A stretch of 64,000 nt of DNA from an uncultured Gammaproteobacteria bacterium (GCA_905479985.1 CAJQOM010000018.1:59902-123901); one strand, 5' to 3'. Shown: positions 29,348 to 38,920, counted from the stretch's first letter. The notes: generated from the sequence alone by a model not told the origin. Program-made: numbers and translations.

Positions 29348-31030
29348 TTAGGGCGTTAAGGTAGGGACAGGTGAGACAATAGCGAAGCCTTCGCCGCGCG
29401 GATCGCTGGCAGCATCGAGTTGTCCGGTTTGTTTATCAAAGATAATCACCTGCATATTGCCATATTGGCGTGATAACACTTTAATGTCATGGCCGTAATC
29501 TGTCAGTGCTTGCTGTGTTTGATCAGAGAAACCAGTCGATTCTAATTGAATTGCATTAGGTAAGTATTGATGGTGATAACGCGGTGCAGAGACAATTTCT
29601 TGAGCATCCTGCCCAGCAATAAAATCAAGAATGCCTAATAACACCATGGTGATAATACGGCTGCCGCCCGGCGTGCCAATGACCATAAGGCGGTCATCAT
29701 TTTCAATAAAGGTTGGCGTCATACTCGATAGCGGCCGTTTGAAGGGCGCGATAGCATTGGCTTCATTACCAACAAGGCCATACCCATTGGCAGAGCCGAT
29801 TTGTGAAGAAAAATCATCCATTTCATCATTCAATAAGACGCCAGTACCGGGTGCAACAAAACCAGAACCAAAAGGATAATTAATACTCAAGGTAGCTGCA
29901 ACGCGATTGCCATATTGATCGACGATAGAAAAATGAGTTGTGTCTTCGCCTTTACGTGATGAGTCGATCAGTGTCGTATTGTCACTGGCTATTGTGCTAT
30001 CAATGTCAGCTACCAGTGCTTGAGCATAATGGTGAGTGGTTAAGTGAGGTGGGATAGCAACAAAATCACTGTCTCCTAAATAGCGACTACGATCGAAATA
30101 AGCCCGCCGCATCGCTTCGACGATCAAATGACGTTGTTGCGTTTGATCTGCCTCAGCCAAAGGCAGATAAGTCAGTTGGTTTAAAATTTGCGTTAACACA
30201 ATGCCGCCCGAGGAGGGTAATGCCGCTGAACTAATGCGATAACCTTGATAATCTCCCGTCACAACCTCGCGTTCGATGATTTGATAATGATCTAAATCAG
30301 CTTGCGTCCAACTACCGCCTGCCTCTGAAACACCTTGTAATAATTTATTGGCAATAGCACCTTGGTAAAACCCAGCCCGGCCATGTTGAGCAAGCTGCTC
30401 TAAGGTATTCGTTAAATCGGTTTGAACCAGAAGGTGATTGTTATTAGGTACGGCATCATTATCCAAGAAGATAGCGGCTGCAGCGGGTGACGTTTGCAGT
30501 GCGTTTAATCGAAAACGGGCCAATTTTTGATAATGTTCAGAGATCACAAAACCAGACTGCGCATGATGAATAGCAGGCGACAAATTTTGTCGCAGTGACA
30601 AGCAGCCATAATGCTGATTGATATGATCTAATGCCGCAGGTAATCCCGGAATGCCTGCGGCCAGTGGCCCATCAAGCGAGGCCGCTTTATCATGTTGACC
30701 ATCAGACCCTAAATACATGTCTTGGTGAGCGGAACCGGGCGCCATTTCGCGGCCATCGATCATGACTTGGTGTTGGTCAGCGGCGCGATGCAATAACCAA
30801 AATCCACCGCCGCCAAGGCCAGAACCAGCAGGCTCAACTACAGCGAGGACCGCACTGACAGCAACAGCGGCATCAAAGGCATTTCCGCCTTGCTTGAGTA
30901 TGTCTAACCCGGCTTGTGTCGCTAAAGGATGTGCCGTTGCAATGGCGGCTTGATGGGAGGGTGTAACATGGCTACAACCAATGAGAGCACTGAATAGGAG
31001 AACAAAGACAAAGCGCTTGAAAGTGGCCAT
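29348..31030 (-). CDS. ggt: Gamma-glutamyltranspeptidase (lipoprotein form)
   Basis: A 560-residue periplasmic Ntn hydrolase that cleaves gamma-glutamyl bonds of glutathione. The signal sequence ends in a lipobox LIGC, so it is likely lipid-anchored. The proenzyme self-cleaves before the nucleophilic Thr in GEDTTHFSIVDQYGN. Substrate-binding PLSSMTPTF and GTPGGSRIITMV are present. Length matches the family (about 580). It overlaps the trhO stop by 1 base. Confidence 0.93.
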   Translation of the reverse strand: MATFKRFVFVLLFSALIGCSHVTPSHQAAIATAHPLATQAGLDILKQGGNAFDAAVAVSAVLAVVEPAGSGLGGGGFWLLHRAADQHQVMIDGREMAPGSAHQDMYLGSDGQHDKAASLDGPLAAGIPGLPAALDHINQHYGCLSLRQNLSPAIHHAQSGFVISEHYQKLARFRLNALQTSPAAAAIFLDNDAVPNNNHLLVQTDLTNTLEQLAQHGRAGFYQGAIANKLLQGVSEAGGSWTQADLDHYQIIEREVVTGDYQGYRISSAALPSSGGIVLTQILNQLTYLPLAEADQTQQRHLIVEAMRRAYFDRSRYLGDSDFVAIPPHLTTHHYAQALVADIDSTIASDNTTLIDSSRKGEDTTHFSIVDQYGNRVAATLSINYPFGSGFVAPGTGVLLNDEMDDFSSQIGSANGYGLVGNEANAIAPFKRPLSSMTPTFIENDDRLMVIGTPGGSRIITMVLLGILDFIAGQDAQEIVSAPRYHHQYLPNAIQLESTGFSDQTQQALTDYGHDIKVLSRQYGNMQVIIFDKQTGQLDAASDPRGEGFAIVSPVPTLTP

Positions 31031-32028
31031 TAACGATGGTGTTTTTTTAGAGCGCTATCACGTTGCTTCTCGTATTGCGCCTGCTTTTTAGCCCGGTTGG
31101 CGGCAATGACTCTAGCAGTATCGCCACCAATATGAGCTTCTCCGCGTTGCTGCGCTAATTGCATTTGCTTTTGACGTTCGGCAAAACGGGCTTTTTGTTG
31201 GTCAGATGTTTTATCAAAACAATGTGGGCAACTGACACCATGTTGATAGCTATTAGTTAATTTATCTTGTTCAGTAATCGGCATTCGGCACGCATTACAT
31301 TGGTCGTAATCGCCTTTTTGTAATTGATGGTTGACGGTAACACGCTCATCAAAGACAAAACATTCTCCCTCCCACAGAGAGTTTTCAGCTGGCACTTCTT
31401 CTAAGTATTTTAAAATTCCGCCTTCCAGATGATAAACGTCATCAAAGCCTTGCTCTTTTAAAAAGGCGGTCGATTTTTCACAACGAATTCCGCCCGTGCA
31501 AAACATAGCGACTTTAGTATGTTTTTTGGGGTCGAGTTTTTGCTTAACATAATCAGGAAACTCCCTAAAACTATCTGTTTTAGGGTTAAGTGCGTTCTTA
31601 AACGTACCAACTTGTACTTCGTAGTCATTTCGAGTGTCAACCAGTAACACATCAGGATCACTGATTAAATCATTCCAGTCCGCCGGTTTAACATAAGTGC
31701 CGACAACTTGCTTGGGATCAATACCTTCAATGCCCATGGTGACAATTTCTTTTTTGAGTTTGACACGGCTACGCAAAAAAGGGGGGTGGTCAGTGAAAGA
31801 TTCTTTAAAACTTAAGGATGCAAGCCGGGAATCGGATTGTAAAAAATTCAGCACAGCATCAACATCCGCACGGCTACCAGCAATGGTGCCATTAACGCCT
31901 TCTTGAGCTAATAACAAAGTGCCTTTTACATCACGTTCCAACATCAACGCCAGCAGAGGAGGTTGAATGGCTGGATAATTATCAAGTGCGACAAATTTAT
32001 ATAAAGCACAAACAACGATATGAGACAT
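31030..32028 (-). CDS. trhO: tRNA uridine(34) hydroxylase (rhodanese family)
   Basis: A 332-residue protein of the YceA/TrhO family, which makes 5-hydroxyuridine at position 34 of tRNA with oxygen. An N-terminal acylphosphatase-like region is followed by a rhodanese domain with the active-site loop [14 protein letters not shown]-terminal four-Cys cluster (QCNACRMP and SCPHCFD) and a Lys/Gln-rich tail follow. First gene of the trhO-ggt-tatD-like set, divergent from the next gene. Confidence 0.93.
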   Translation of the reverse strand: MSHIVVCALYKFVALDNYPAIQPPLLALMLERDVKGTLLLAQEGVNGTIAGSRADVDAVLNFLQSDSRLASLSFKESFTDHPPFLRSRVKLKKEIVTMGIEGIDPKQVVGTYVKPADWNDLISDPDVLLVDTRNDYEVQVGTFKNALNPKTDSFREFPDYVKQKLDPKKHTKVAMFCTGGIRCEKSTAFLKEQGFDDVYHLEGGILKYLEEVPAENSLWEGECFVFDERVTVNHQLQKGDYDQCNACRMPITEQDKLTNSYQHGVSCPHCFDKTSDQQKARFAERQKQMQLAQQRGEAHIGGDTARVIAANRAKKQAQYEKQRDSALKKHHR

Positions 32029-32212
32029 AGTGGATTTCCGGTTCAGTCAATCAGGAACAAAACACCCTCATTTTACTGCTTTTTGTGTGACTTGTCCTTG
32101 TTATAACACCAAGGATTGATCCCTATAAAAATTAGGGTTATCCTGAATAATAAATGGGTTTTAACGACGAAGTTGTAGTTTTGACATTAGAGTGTGCCTG
32201 GAGGCCATCATT

Positions 32213-32611
32213 ATGCAAAATCTTAAAGCGTTTAAATCGCAAAACGAAGAATGGCACCAAGAACATGCTGAGTGGACTAAAGAAACATTACATTGGCAAC
32301 AACAAACCCGGCATTTAGTCGCGATATTGTATCAATTAGAGCGTGCCTTACCAGAACATTCCCTGACATTAACTCGTCATGTTGCAGTGGTCAAAGAACA
32401 TCAGAGACTGGTAGAGGAGTACGAAAGCGAACTCGATGAAGAATGTAAGCCAAAATATCCCGGTTCGCATTCAGAAGATGAATTGGGAAAAATGCATCTG
32501 AGTTTATGCAAAATGCACGATAAAACAGAGCAAGATCACAAGAGATTGAGTGCAGACTACGCAAAAAGTTTGGCGGAGTTTAGAGCGTTAGCCCAAAAGT
32601 TACTGGATTAG
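32213..32611 (+). CDS. Hypothetical helical protein, Trp/His-rich N-terminus
   Basis: A 132-residue protein predicted wholly helical. The first 40 residues are rich in aromatic and His residues (EEWHQEHAEWTKETLHWQQQ). The rest is charged coiled coil (EHQRLVEEYESELDEE; HDKTEQDHKRLSADY). The His/Glu spacing could suit a metal-binding four-helix bundle, but I do not recognise the family. The ATG at 32213 follows GGAGG by about 8 bases and is preferred to an earlier in-frame start at 32192. Confidence 0.7.
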   Translation: MQNLKAFKSQNEEWHQEHAEWTKETLHWQQQTRHLVAILYQLERALPEHSLTLTRHVAVVKEHQRLVEEYESELDEECKPKYPGSHSEDELGKMHLSLCKMHDKTEQDHKRLSADYAKSLAEFRALAQKLLD

Positions 32612-32630
32612 ATAACGCGAACAATAATAA

Positions 32631-33203
32631 CTAGGTCCAGCTACGCACAGGCCCTGTGTCAACGTGGATGAAACCAGATTTTGGATAATAACCGACACCA
32701 CCTACTTTCATCGCCAAGGCAGCTGAATTCAATTTAGCTAAATCGCAACCTGGCAATGCCACATCAATCGCTTTACCTTGCATATGGAAGCTTTTTTTAG
32801 CAACACCACTGCTATTTTTTTGCAAATTGGCATTGGTAATAGGTGAGCGATAGCCTGAAATGACATTAAAAGCTTTTTTACCACCGACTTGTTCATGCAG
32901 TAAATTAAGTAGGTTGACTAATTGAGGATCAATATCCATCACATCACCGGTACGGTGGTCACGTAAAATTCGGTTAATGGCAGCCAGCTCGCTGATTTGA
33001 TATTCACCTTCAGCCCAATACGTTGCGTTGACTTTCTCTCCAGTATGGAGATTGTGTAAAGCGAGTGTACGGTCAATCGGGTGACTTTTAGCGAATGCTG
33101 TTGCAGGGAGAGCAAGAGCGGTGGTAATACCTAAACCGTATTGTAAAAAACGGCGTCGACTTTGTATGATTTCTGGGTGTTGCGAATGTGATTTTGAGGT
33201 CAT
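32631..33203 (-). CDS. DUF882/YcbK-type peptidoglycan endopeptidase (M15 family), Tat-exported
   Basis: A 190-residue protein with a twin-arginine signal (SRRRFLQYGLGITTALALPA) and an M15A peptidase domain. Zinc ligands are His and Asp in SFHMQGKAIDVALPG and His in GFIHVDTGPVRSW; the NVISGYRSP segment is also conserved. The homologue MepK cleaves meso-DAP cross-links made by L,D-transpeptidases; such an enzyme is encoded directly upstream. The ATG at 33203 is used rather than a TTG 12 bases earlier. Confidence 0.9.
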   Translation of the reverse strand: MTSKSHSQHPEIIQSRRRFLQYGLGITTALALPATAFAKSHPIDRTLALHNLHTGEKVNATYWAEGEYQISELAAINRILRDHRTGDVMDIDPQLVNLLNLLHEQVGGKKAFNVISGYRSPITNANLQKNSSGVAKKSFHMQGKAIDVALPGCDLAKLNSAALAMKVGGVGYYPKSGFIHVDTGPVRSWT

Positions 33204-33295
33204 ATTTTTACCCAAGCCTAAAGGCCTATTTTTATATCCGAATTTCGATAGCGATTTTCAGTTTAAAGTGCTGGATTATAAATAAAATAATTTAT

Positions 33296-34837
33296 TTAAT
33301 ACAGTTTTTTTATCATGCGTTGATCGCGCTGATAAACATCAGGTAAAAATAATACGTCATCTCCTAGGAATGAAACTGTGAAGTAGACCGCAAAAATGTT
33401 CAAAGGGTCGTCAAGAACGACACCATGATTATGTTCACTTTCAATACGTTGAGTGACGCTACCATATGCCTTATGACCCATCAAACTGAAGTTTGCCAAA
33501 CTCACAGGATCAGCAACACGAATGCAGCCCGAGCTAAGAGCACGCTTGGTTTTGTTAAACAACGATCTACTAGGCGTATCGTGCAAATAAATCTGCCAAG
33601 GATTCTTAAACATAAATTTAAGCCGGCCTAGGGGATTGCGTTTGCCGGGATCTTGCCTAAAAGAAAAAGGCAGCGGCGTCTGAGTGTCATGCATTTGCCA
33701 ATTAATGTTGGCAGGATCAAGCTCAATTTTAGCCCCACCAATTTTGGTAAACACGCGAATAGTTTGTTGGTAAAAATAGTTAGGGTTTTGCTGTTGCTTA
33801 GGCAATAAATCAAGACGGGCTAATTTACTGGGCACATTCCAAAAAGGATTAAATACCATATGGCTCATTTGGGCTGAAAAGCTCGGTGTTTGCCGATCTT
33901 TTTTACCGACAATGACATTCATCGTTAACCGTTCCTCACCATCTTCAAACGCTTGCAAACGGTAGTTAGCAAGATTAATGAAAACATGCTGTTTACCTAG
34001 ATCTCTTGGCATCCAACGGTGACGTTCCATGTTAACTTTAAGTTGGTCTAAGCGAGATTCGAGTGGAATATTTAGCGTCTTGAGCGTATTGCGCCCGATA
34101 ATGCCATCGACCTTTAAGCCCGAACGTTGTTGAAAGCGTCGAACAGCATGTGCCATGAGCGGATCATATAAAGTCGACGGCACAGCATGCGTATAGGCAA
34201 AAAAAGCATCTTCGACAGCCAAGCGTGATTGGATCAATAAAACTGTCGGATGACTATCACCCGGGGAAAGTTTGGGTGAGGCGGGAATTGTTTGCCAGCC
34301 CCCTTGTTGTGCATAGCGTTGATAACGCGCATAAGCAGCCATCAGTTTTTGATAGTTTGCCGTTGTCGGCGCTAATAAGTCGAGGTGATCTATTAGGTGA
34401 CGTGAATCAATGGCATGGCTGATAAAGGCATTCTCATCAAATTTAACTTGTGGAATATGCCAATCGGGATCAACGGTTAAAGGCGCTGTTCGGCCTATTT
34501 TCAAGTCCCGGCTTAATGTGGTTAAGGCTTCAGTGAAAAGCCGATTAAACTGAGCTTGTTCTTGAGGATTAGCGCTAGCAGTGAGTGAGCGTAGCGTCTG
34601 ATAGTGATAATTATCGGGTGTTAAACCATGTTTGGCTGAGTCAGCAATAAATTGAAGCCCTTCTTTAGCCATAGAACGAGAAAGGGAATTGCGAAACCAA
34701 TTGTAATCCTCGACCTGCTGTCCTGATATTGGCTGGTTAGAGGGTGCAGCAGTGACATAAGCCGGCGATAAAGCGAGCAGTGACAGCATCCCTATGACTA
34801 AAACAGGAACCGACCAAAAGGATAAATTGACTTTCAC
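33296..34837 (-). CDS. L,D-transpeptidase, YcbB/LdtD-like
   Basis: A 513-residue periplasmic enzyme with a signal peptide. A peptidoglycan-binding helical domain includes LMAHAVRRFQQRSGLKVDGIIG (residues about 225-250, split as LMAHAVRRFQQR then SGLKVDGIIG). The YkuD catalytic domain has its Cys and His in the HDTPSRSLFNK...SSGCIRVADP region. It makes 3-3 cross-links or attaches proteins to peptidoglycan. It is adjacent to the YcbK-like endopeptidase, as ycbB and ycbK are in E. coli. Confidence 0.92.
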   Translation of the reverse strand: MKVNLSFWSVPVLVIGMLSLLALSPAYVTAAPSNQPISGQQVEDYNWFRNSLSRSMAKEGLQFIADSAKHGLTPDNYHYQTLRSLTASANPQEQAQFNRLFTEALTTLSRDLKIGRTAPLTVDPDWHIPQVKFDENAFISHAIDSRHLIDHLDLLAPTTANYQKLMAAYARYQRYAQQGGWQTIPASPKLSPGDSHPTVLLIQSRLAVEDAFFAYTHAVPSTLYDPLMAHAVRRFQQRSGLKVDGIIGRNTLKTLNIPLESRLDQLKVNMERHRWMPRDLGKQHVFINLANYRLQAFEDGEERLTMNVIVGKKDRQTPSFSAQMSHMVFNPFWNVPSKLARLDLLPKQQQNPNYFYQQTIRVFTKIGGAKIELDPANINWQMHDTQTPLPFSFRQDPGKRNPLGRLKFMFKNPWQIYLHDTPSRSLFNKTKRALSSGCIRVADPVSLANFSLMGHKAYGSVTQRIESEHNHGVVLDDPLNIFAVYFTVSFLGDDVLFLPDVYQRDQRMIKKLY

Positions 34838-34896
34838 TGCTATTCAGAACTCCATTAATACAGCATTGTGGCTAAGACTATTATGCCAGACAGACT

Positions 34897-35865
34897 TTAT
34901 GAAATTGGTGTTCTAGTTCTAATAAGTAACCAAAGAAAGAAAGGGCCGCCCAATAAAGTGGTAATAACACCAACAGGAATTTCAGCAGGGGCGATGAGCA
35001 ATCGGCCAATCGTGTCACAGATAATGAGAAAACCACCCCCAAACAAACAGCTAGCAGGAATAAGCCAGCGATGATTTTGACCGATCAATAAGCGGCAGAT
35101 ATGCGGCACCATCATCCCCACGAAACCAATCGGGCCGCATAACGACACAATAGCCCCAATACATAGCGACGTCGTCACAAAGAGCAGGAAACGGGTTTTG
35201 CGCACATTAACACCACGGCTTAAGGCGATGTCATCCCCTGTTGTTAACAAATTGAGCTCATGGCTAAGATAAAAAATAACCGCAACTGCAAACACAATAA
35301 AGGGCAGGAGTTGCCATATTGCATCATAGCCCACGATACTTAGACTACCCATTAACCAGCGTATTAAACGGTAGGCATCAGGCAGGTCATTAAGGTATTG
35401 AATCAATAGGATAAGGCTTGAGAAAAAGAAACTGATCGCAACACCGGTCAACAACAAGGTGTGTAATGAAAACCCGGTACGCATACAACTGATGCCATAA
35501 ACAAAGCGGATTGTCACTAAGGCACCGATAAAAGCGAACAGTGTCGTACTGCTTAGGCCGAGAAAGCCAAATCCCACACCGAGAAAAACCGATAATGCCG
35601 CCCCAAGGGAAGCACCACTTGCTACGCCCAAGGTAAAAGGTGTTGCCAAAGGGTTATGAAACATGGCTTGGAAGACTAAGCCACACACAGCAAGACCTGC
35701 ACCGACAATAAAGGCCAATAATAAGCGGGGCAGGCGAATGTCCATCAATATTTTTTGCTGAATAGCGGGTGTTAAGTGATCCGACAAACCCAAATAAGGC
35801 GTAATAACCAGAATGATCAAAGTGAATAAAGTGATGAGGGCAAGGACTTTTTTGGCGGGATTCAT
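34897..35865 (-). CDS. btuC: ABC importer permease, BtuC/FecCD family
   Basis: A 322-residue inner-membrane permease with about ten helices. Family motifs include RLPRLLLAFIVGAGLAVCG, FHNPLATPFTLGVASGASLGA (written here as two parts: FHNPLATPFTLG, VASGASLGA) and GPIGFVGMMVPHICRLLIG near the C-terminus. Overlaps the ATPase gene by 4 bases. The partner binding protein looks cobalamin-type, but siderophore or haem uptake by the same family cannot be excluded. Confidence 0.82.
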   Translation of the reverse strand: MNPAKKVLALITLFTLIILVITPYLGLSDHLTPAIQQKILMDIRLPRLLLAFIVGAGLAVCGLVFQAMFHNPLATPFTLGVASGASLGAALSVFLGVGFGFLGLSSTTLFAFIGALVTIRFVYGISCMRTGFSLHTLLLTGVAISFFFSSLILLIQYLNDLPDAYRLIRWLMGSLSIVGYDAIWQLLPFIVFAVAVIFYLSHELNLLTTGDDIALSRGVNVRKTRFLLFVTTSLCIGAIVSLCGPIGFVGMMVPHICRLLIGQNHRWLIPASCLFGGGFLIICDTIGRLLIAPAEIPVGVITTLLGGPFFLWLLIRTRTPIS

Positions 35866-36644
35866 TGCTGACCTTCACTGGTTAATGCGATGAGCTGACC
35901 TGTTTCAGGATGTGCCACAGTGACAAAACCTTGGTCATAGACTTGAGGCAAGGTAGCGGAGGTTAACAAGTCGCTAGAAGCGCCATACCATAATACTTGC
36001 CCAGATTTTAATGCCAAAATATGCTGGCTATGCTGCACGGCATGATTGATATCATGCGTTACCTCAATAATCGTAATCTGATGTGTTTGGTTAAGTTGTT
36101 GAATCAAATCATGTACGTCAACTTGATGATGGGGATCTAAAGAACTTGTCGGTTCATCGAGTAACAGCATCGGAGCCTGTTGGCAGAGTGCAGCAGCAAT
36201 TTGTACCCTTTGATATTCGCCGCCACTTAAAGAAGCACAATGTCGCTCTAAAAAAACCGCGATGTCAGTTAATGCAACGGCAGTATCGAAAGCGGTTTGA
36301 TCAGTAGTAGACCAAGTGGCAAAGGCATCATGATGGGCATAACGGCCAAAACGAATAAAATCTGACACGGTCATATCGAGGATGGGATGGTTTTGACCGA
36401 CATAACTGACAGAGCGGGCTAATTGCTTTTGGCTTAACAGGCGAAAAGGCTGTTGTTCGAGCGTGATGTCACCGGTATCGAAAGAAATAATCCCCATCAA
36501 AGCCTTGAGAAAAGTACTTTTCCCCGCGCCATTTTGTCCAAGAATACATAAGTAATCCCCTTTGGCGACGTCGACACTTACCGAGCTTAATAAGGCTTTT
36601 TCGCCGATACTAACGGATAAGTCGGAAACAGCAAGGAAACTCAA
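35862..36644 (-). CDS. btuD: ABC importer ATPase, BtuD/FepC type
   Basis: A 260-residue ATPase with Walker A GQNGAGKSTFLKAL, Q-loop VSYVGQ, signature LSGGEYQRVQIAAAL, Walker B MLLLDEPTSSLD and the switch His in IIEVTHD. It powers import through the adjacent FecCD-type permease. It lies between the binding protein and permease genes with 4-base overlaps both sides. Confidence 0.85.
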   Translation of the reverse strand: MSFLAVSDLSVSIGEKALLSSVSVDVAKGDYLCILGQNGAGKSTFLKALMGIISFDTGDITLEQQPFRLLSQKQLARSVSYVGQNHPILDMTVSDFIRFGRYAHHDAFATWSTTDQTAFDTAVALTDIAVFLERHCASLSGGEYQRVQIAAALCQQAPMLLLDEPTSSLDPHHQVDVHDLIQQLNQTHQITIIEVTHDINHAVQHSQHILALKSGQVLWYGASSDLLTSATLPQVYDQGFVTVAHPETGQLIALTSEGQQ

Positions 36645-37549
36645 GGAGTGCGTCCTTCAGGCCAAACTAATGTTGGATGAATAAGTCGAGCAAATTGCTC
36701 GAGTAACAATATCACCCGTGGGCCAGGTATTGTGGCGTAATCAGCTTCAATAAGGTGCACCTGATGGTTTTGGACCGCATTGACAGACGTTAAGGCCATC
36801 CATTGAGACTGAATATCGCTTAGTGAGGCTGAGTGGTCATCAGCGTCTGGAAAGAGATCGATAATGACATTAGGGTTAAGGCTCAGAATACCTTCTAAAG
36901 ACAAAGATGGCACTTTTGGATAAGCCCGCTGATAGGCATTCTCACCACCGGCAATCTGTAACAGGTCATTATAAAAATCCTGCTGCCCGGCAATATAAAC
37001 GGTATCAATCGCGTTATCGCCTAAGTGATGGCTAATGGCGATCATCACGCGTGGCGGCGTTTGTTCGGCCACAGTCTGTCGAATAAAGGCAATCCGGTCA
37101 GCCATCTGCTTTAATAATTGCTGTGCTGCTGCTCGATGGCCTGTGGCATGGCCAACAGTGTCAATCGTCGATTGAATATCAGCCAGAGTCCGGTTGTTGA
37201 CAGCAAGAGTATCAATACCCAACTGATTCAATTGCCGAATAGTTCGTTGCTGTGAAGCAAGCAAAATGACCAAGTCAGCTTCCAATGCAACGATGGCTTC
37301 TAAATTTGGGTTTATAAACCCACCGATTTTGGGTAATGCTATCGCCGCGCTGGGGTAATCACAATAATCGGTGACCGCAATAACTTGCTCTCCAGCACCA
37401 ACCGAAAATAAAGTTTCTGTAATATGAGGAGACAAACTGATGATACGAGCTGGCGCTTGTTTTGGCCAAAGTGTTGTCGCTCCAACAGAAAAAGCGAAGG
37501 CAAATTGAATCAGTAACAAAGATAAAAAAAGTGGCCAACGTCGTAACAT
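36641..37549 (-). CDS. btuF: Periplasmic binding protein, BtuF-like (probable cobalamin)
   Basis: A 302-residue protein with an N-terminal signal (LFLSLLLIQFAFAFSVGA) and a two-lobed helical-backbone binding fold. IISLSPHITETLFSVGAGEQ and TDYCDYPSAAIALPKIGGF match cobalamin-type BtuF proteins. It is first in the minus-strand btuFDC-like operon and lies 76 bases from divergent hpt. I see no cobalamin riboswitch in that short gap, and no B12 TonB receptor beside it, so vitamin B12 is the favoured but not proven ligand. Confidence 0.82.
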   Translation of the reverse strand: MLRRWPLFLSLLLIQFAFAFSVGATTLWPKQAPARIISLSPHITETLFSVGAGEQVIAVTDYCDYPSAAIALPKIGGFINPNLEAIVALEADLVILLASQQRTIRQLNQLGIDTLAVNNRTLADIQSTIDTVGHATGHRAAAQQLLKQMADRIAFIRQTVAEQTPPRVMIAISHHLGDNAIDTVYIAGQQDFYNDLLQIAGGENAYQRAYPKVPSLSLEGILSLNPNVIIDLFPDADDHSASLSDIQSQWMALTSVNAVQNHQVHLIEADYATIPGPRVILLLEQFARLIHPTLVWPEGRTP

Positions 37550-37570
37550 GATTTAGCCTCCTAGATTATC

Positions 37571-37604
37571 GGCAAAAACGTTATTATAAAGGGTAATAAC
37601 GGCC
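37571..37604. promoter_or_regulatory. Inverted repeat in the btuF/hpt divergent promoter
   Basis: CGTTATTA (37579-37586) and TAATAACG (37594-37601) form an 8-base perfect inverted repeat with a 7-base spacer. GGC and GCC flank it symmetrically at 37571-37573 and 37602-37604. It lies midway in the 76-base divergent gap, where one dimeric repressor could control both directions. It could also be a fold in the leader RNA. Confidence 0.35.
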
Positions 37605-37625
37605 TAAAGTGAGATATCAAAGACA

Positions 37626-38168
37626 ATGACAGCAGAGCTAACTCAGAATGCCATAGCAGCAGATTGTTTATACGACTTAAATGACATCAATCAAGCCTTA
37701 GATGAATTGGCCGAGCAACTAAACCAGCATTATGCTGGAATGAAGCCAGTTTTACTTTGCGTGATGAAAGGGGCTTTAGTGACCATGGGCCAATTATTGC
37801 CCAAGCTGACTTTTCCATTAGAAATCGATTACATCCACGCCACTCGTTATGGTGACAATTTAGTCGGTGGCGAGATTAATTGGCACCACAAACCCAATAT
37901 GGATTTAACGGGTCGGGATGTGGTGTTGATAGAAGACATCGTCGATCAAGGTGAGACACTGAATGTCTTAAGAGCCTATTGCGTTGAAAGTAATGCAAAA
38001 TCAGTCTCTTGTGCCACCTTAGTCAATAAAGCCGATGTTGAACAATCATGTGAGCCACCAGAGTTTATAGGTCTGCAAGTCCCAAACCGTTACGTTTTTG
38101 GTTTTGGCATGGACTACCAAGGTGATGCACGAAACTTGCCGGGTATTTATGCCTTAGCAGAGTCATAA
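37626..38168 (+). CDS. hpt: Hypoxanthine-guanine phosphoribosyltransferase
   Basis: A 180-residue cytoplasmic purine-salvage enzyme. The PRPP-binding loop is VVLIEDIVDQGETL; LLCVMKGALVTMGQL is the pyrophosphate loop; a C-terminal FGFGMDYQGDARNLPGI closes the purine site. It turns hypoxanthine or guanine and PRPP into IMP or GMP. It lies 2 bases before the thioinosine phosphorylase gene, whose product releases hypoxanthine: a two-step salvage operon. Confidence 0.92.
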   Translation: MTAELTQNAIAADCLYDLNDINQALDELAEQLNQHYAGMKPVLLCVMKGALVTMGQLLPKLTFPLEIDYIHATRYGDNLVGGEINWHHKPNMDLTGRDVVLIEDIVDQGETLNVLRAYCVESNAKSVSCATLVNKADVEQSCEPPEFIGLQVPNRYVFGFGMDYQGDARNLPGIYALAES

Positions 38169-38170
38169 TC

Positions 38171-38920
38171 ATGGGCCAATTAGCGATTATAGGTGGTACC
38201 GGCTTAGCTAAAATGGATAAGTTGCTGGTGGTTCGCCAACATAAAATCGACACGCCTTTTGGCAAACCATCAGCTGAGATCATTGAAGCGAGGGTCAAGA
38301 ATAAGACGGTCTATTTTTTGCCAAGGCACGGTGAGCAACACACGATTGCACCGCACCGGATTAACTATCGGGCGAACCTTTGGGGATTGCAGTCATTGGG
38401 CGTCACAGAAATCATCGCCGTCGCCGCAGTGGGTGGCATTCAGCCTAATGTAGGGCCAGAGACCATAGTCTGTCCCGATCAGCTTATTGACTACACCTAC
38501 GATCGCGCACACAGCTTTTTCAGCGACGATTTTTTAGCTAAACACCATATAGATTTCACTTACCCTTACATTGAAACGCTGCGACAGAGATTATTAACAG
38601 CCGCTCAGCAAGTGGCCATTGAGATGATTGATAATGGCGTCTACGGGGCAACGCAAGGGCCGCGGCTTGAAACAGCGGCTGAGATAAAACGGTTGGCACA
38701 AGATGGTTGTACGTTGGTAGGGATGACCGGTATGCCTGAAGCGGCATTAGCGAGAGAACTAGGCTTAGATTATGCGTGTTGTGCGCTTGTTGTAAATTGG
38801 GCTGCAGGACTCTCTGGTCAAGTGATCAACCTATCTGAAATAGAACAGGTTGTCTCCACTGGAATGGCATCAGTCGAACAAATTTTAATACAGTTTATCG
38901 AACAAAGTGGCTTAGATTAA
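38171..38920 (+). CDS. mtnP: S-methyl-5'-thioinosine phosphorylase (MTAP/PNP family)
   Basis: A 249-residue phosphorylase with the family start LAIIGGTGL, the phosphate motif PRHGEQHTIAPHRINYRANL (split as PRHGEQHTIAPHR and INYRANL), and YGATQGPRLETAAEIKRLA. The base-recognition segment GMTGMPEAALARELGLDYAC is of the MTIP type described in P. aeruginosa, where deaminated methylthioadenosine is split to hypoxanthine and methylthioribose 1-phosphate. MTAP activity is possible. Downstream partner of hpt. Confidence 0.85.
   Translation: MGQLAIIGGTGLAKMDKLLVVRQHKIDTPFGKPSAEIIEARVKNKTVYFLPRHGEQHTIAPHRINYRANLWGLQSLGVTEIIAVAAVGGIQPNVGPETIVCPDQLIDYTYDRAHSFFSDDFLAKHHIDFTYPYIETLRQRLLTAAQQVAIEMIDNGVYGATQGPRLETAAEIKRLAQDGCTLVGMTGMPEAALARELGLDYACCALVVNWAAGLSGQVINLSEIEQVVSTGMASVEQILIQFIEQSGLD

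Noticed and set aside
37550..37625. Cobalamin riboswitch before the btuF-like gene
   Set aside because: The leader is only 76 bases including the divergent promoter, too short, and no B12-box sequence was seen.
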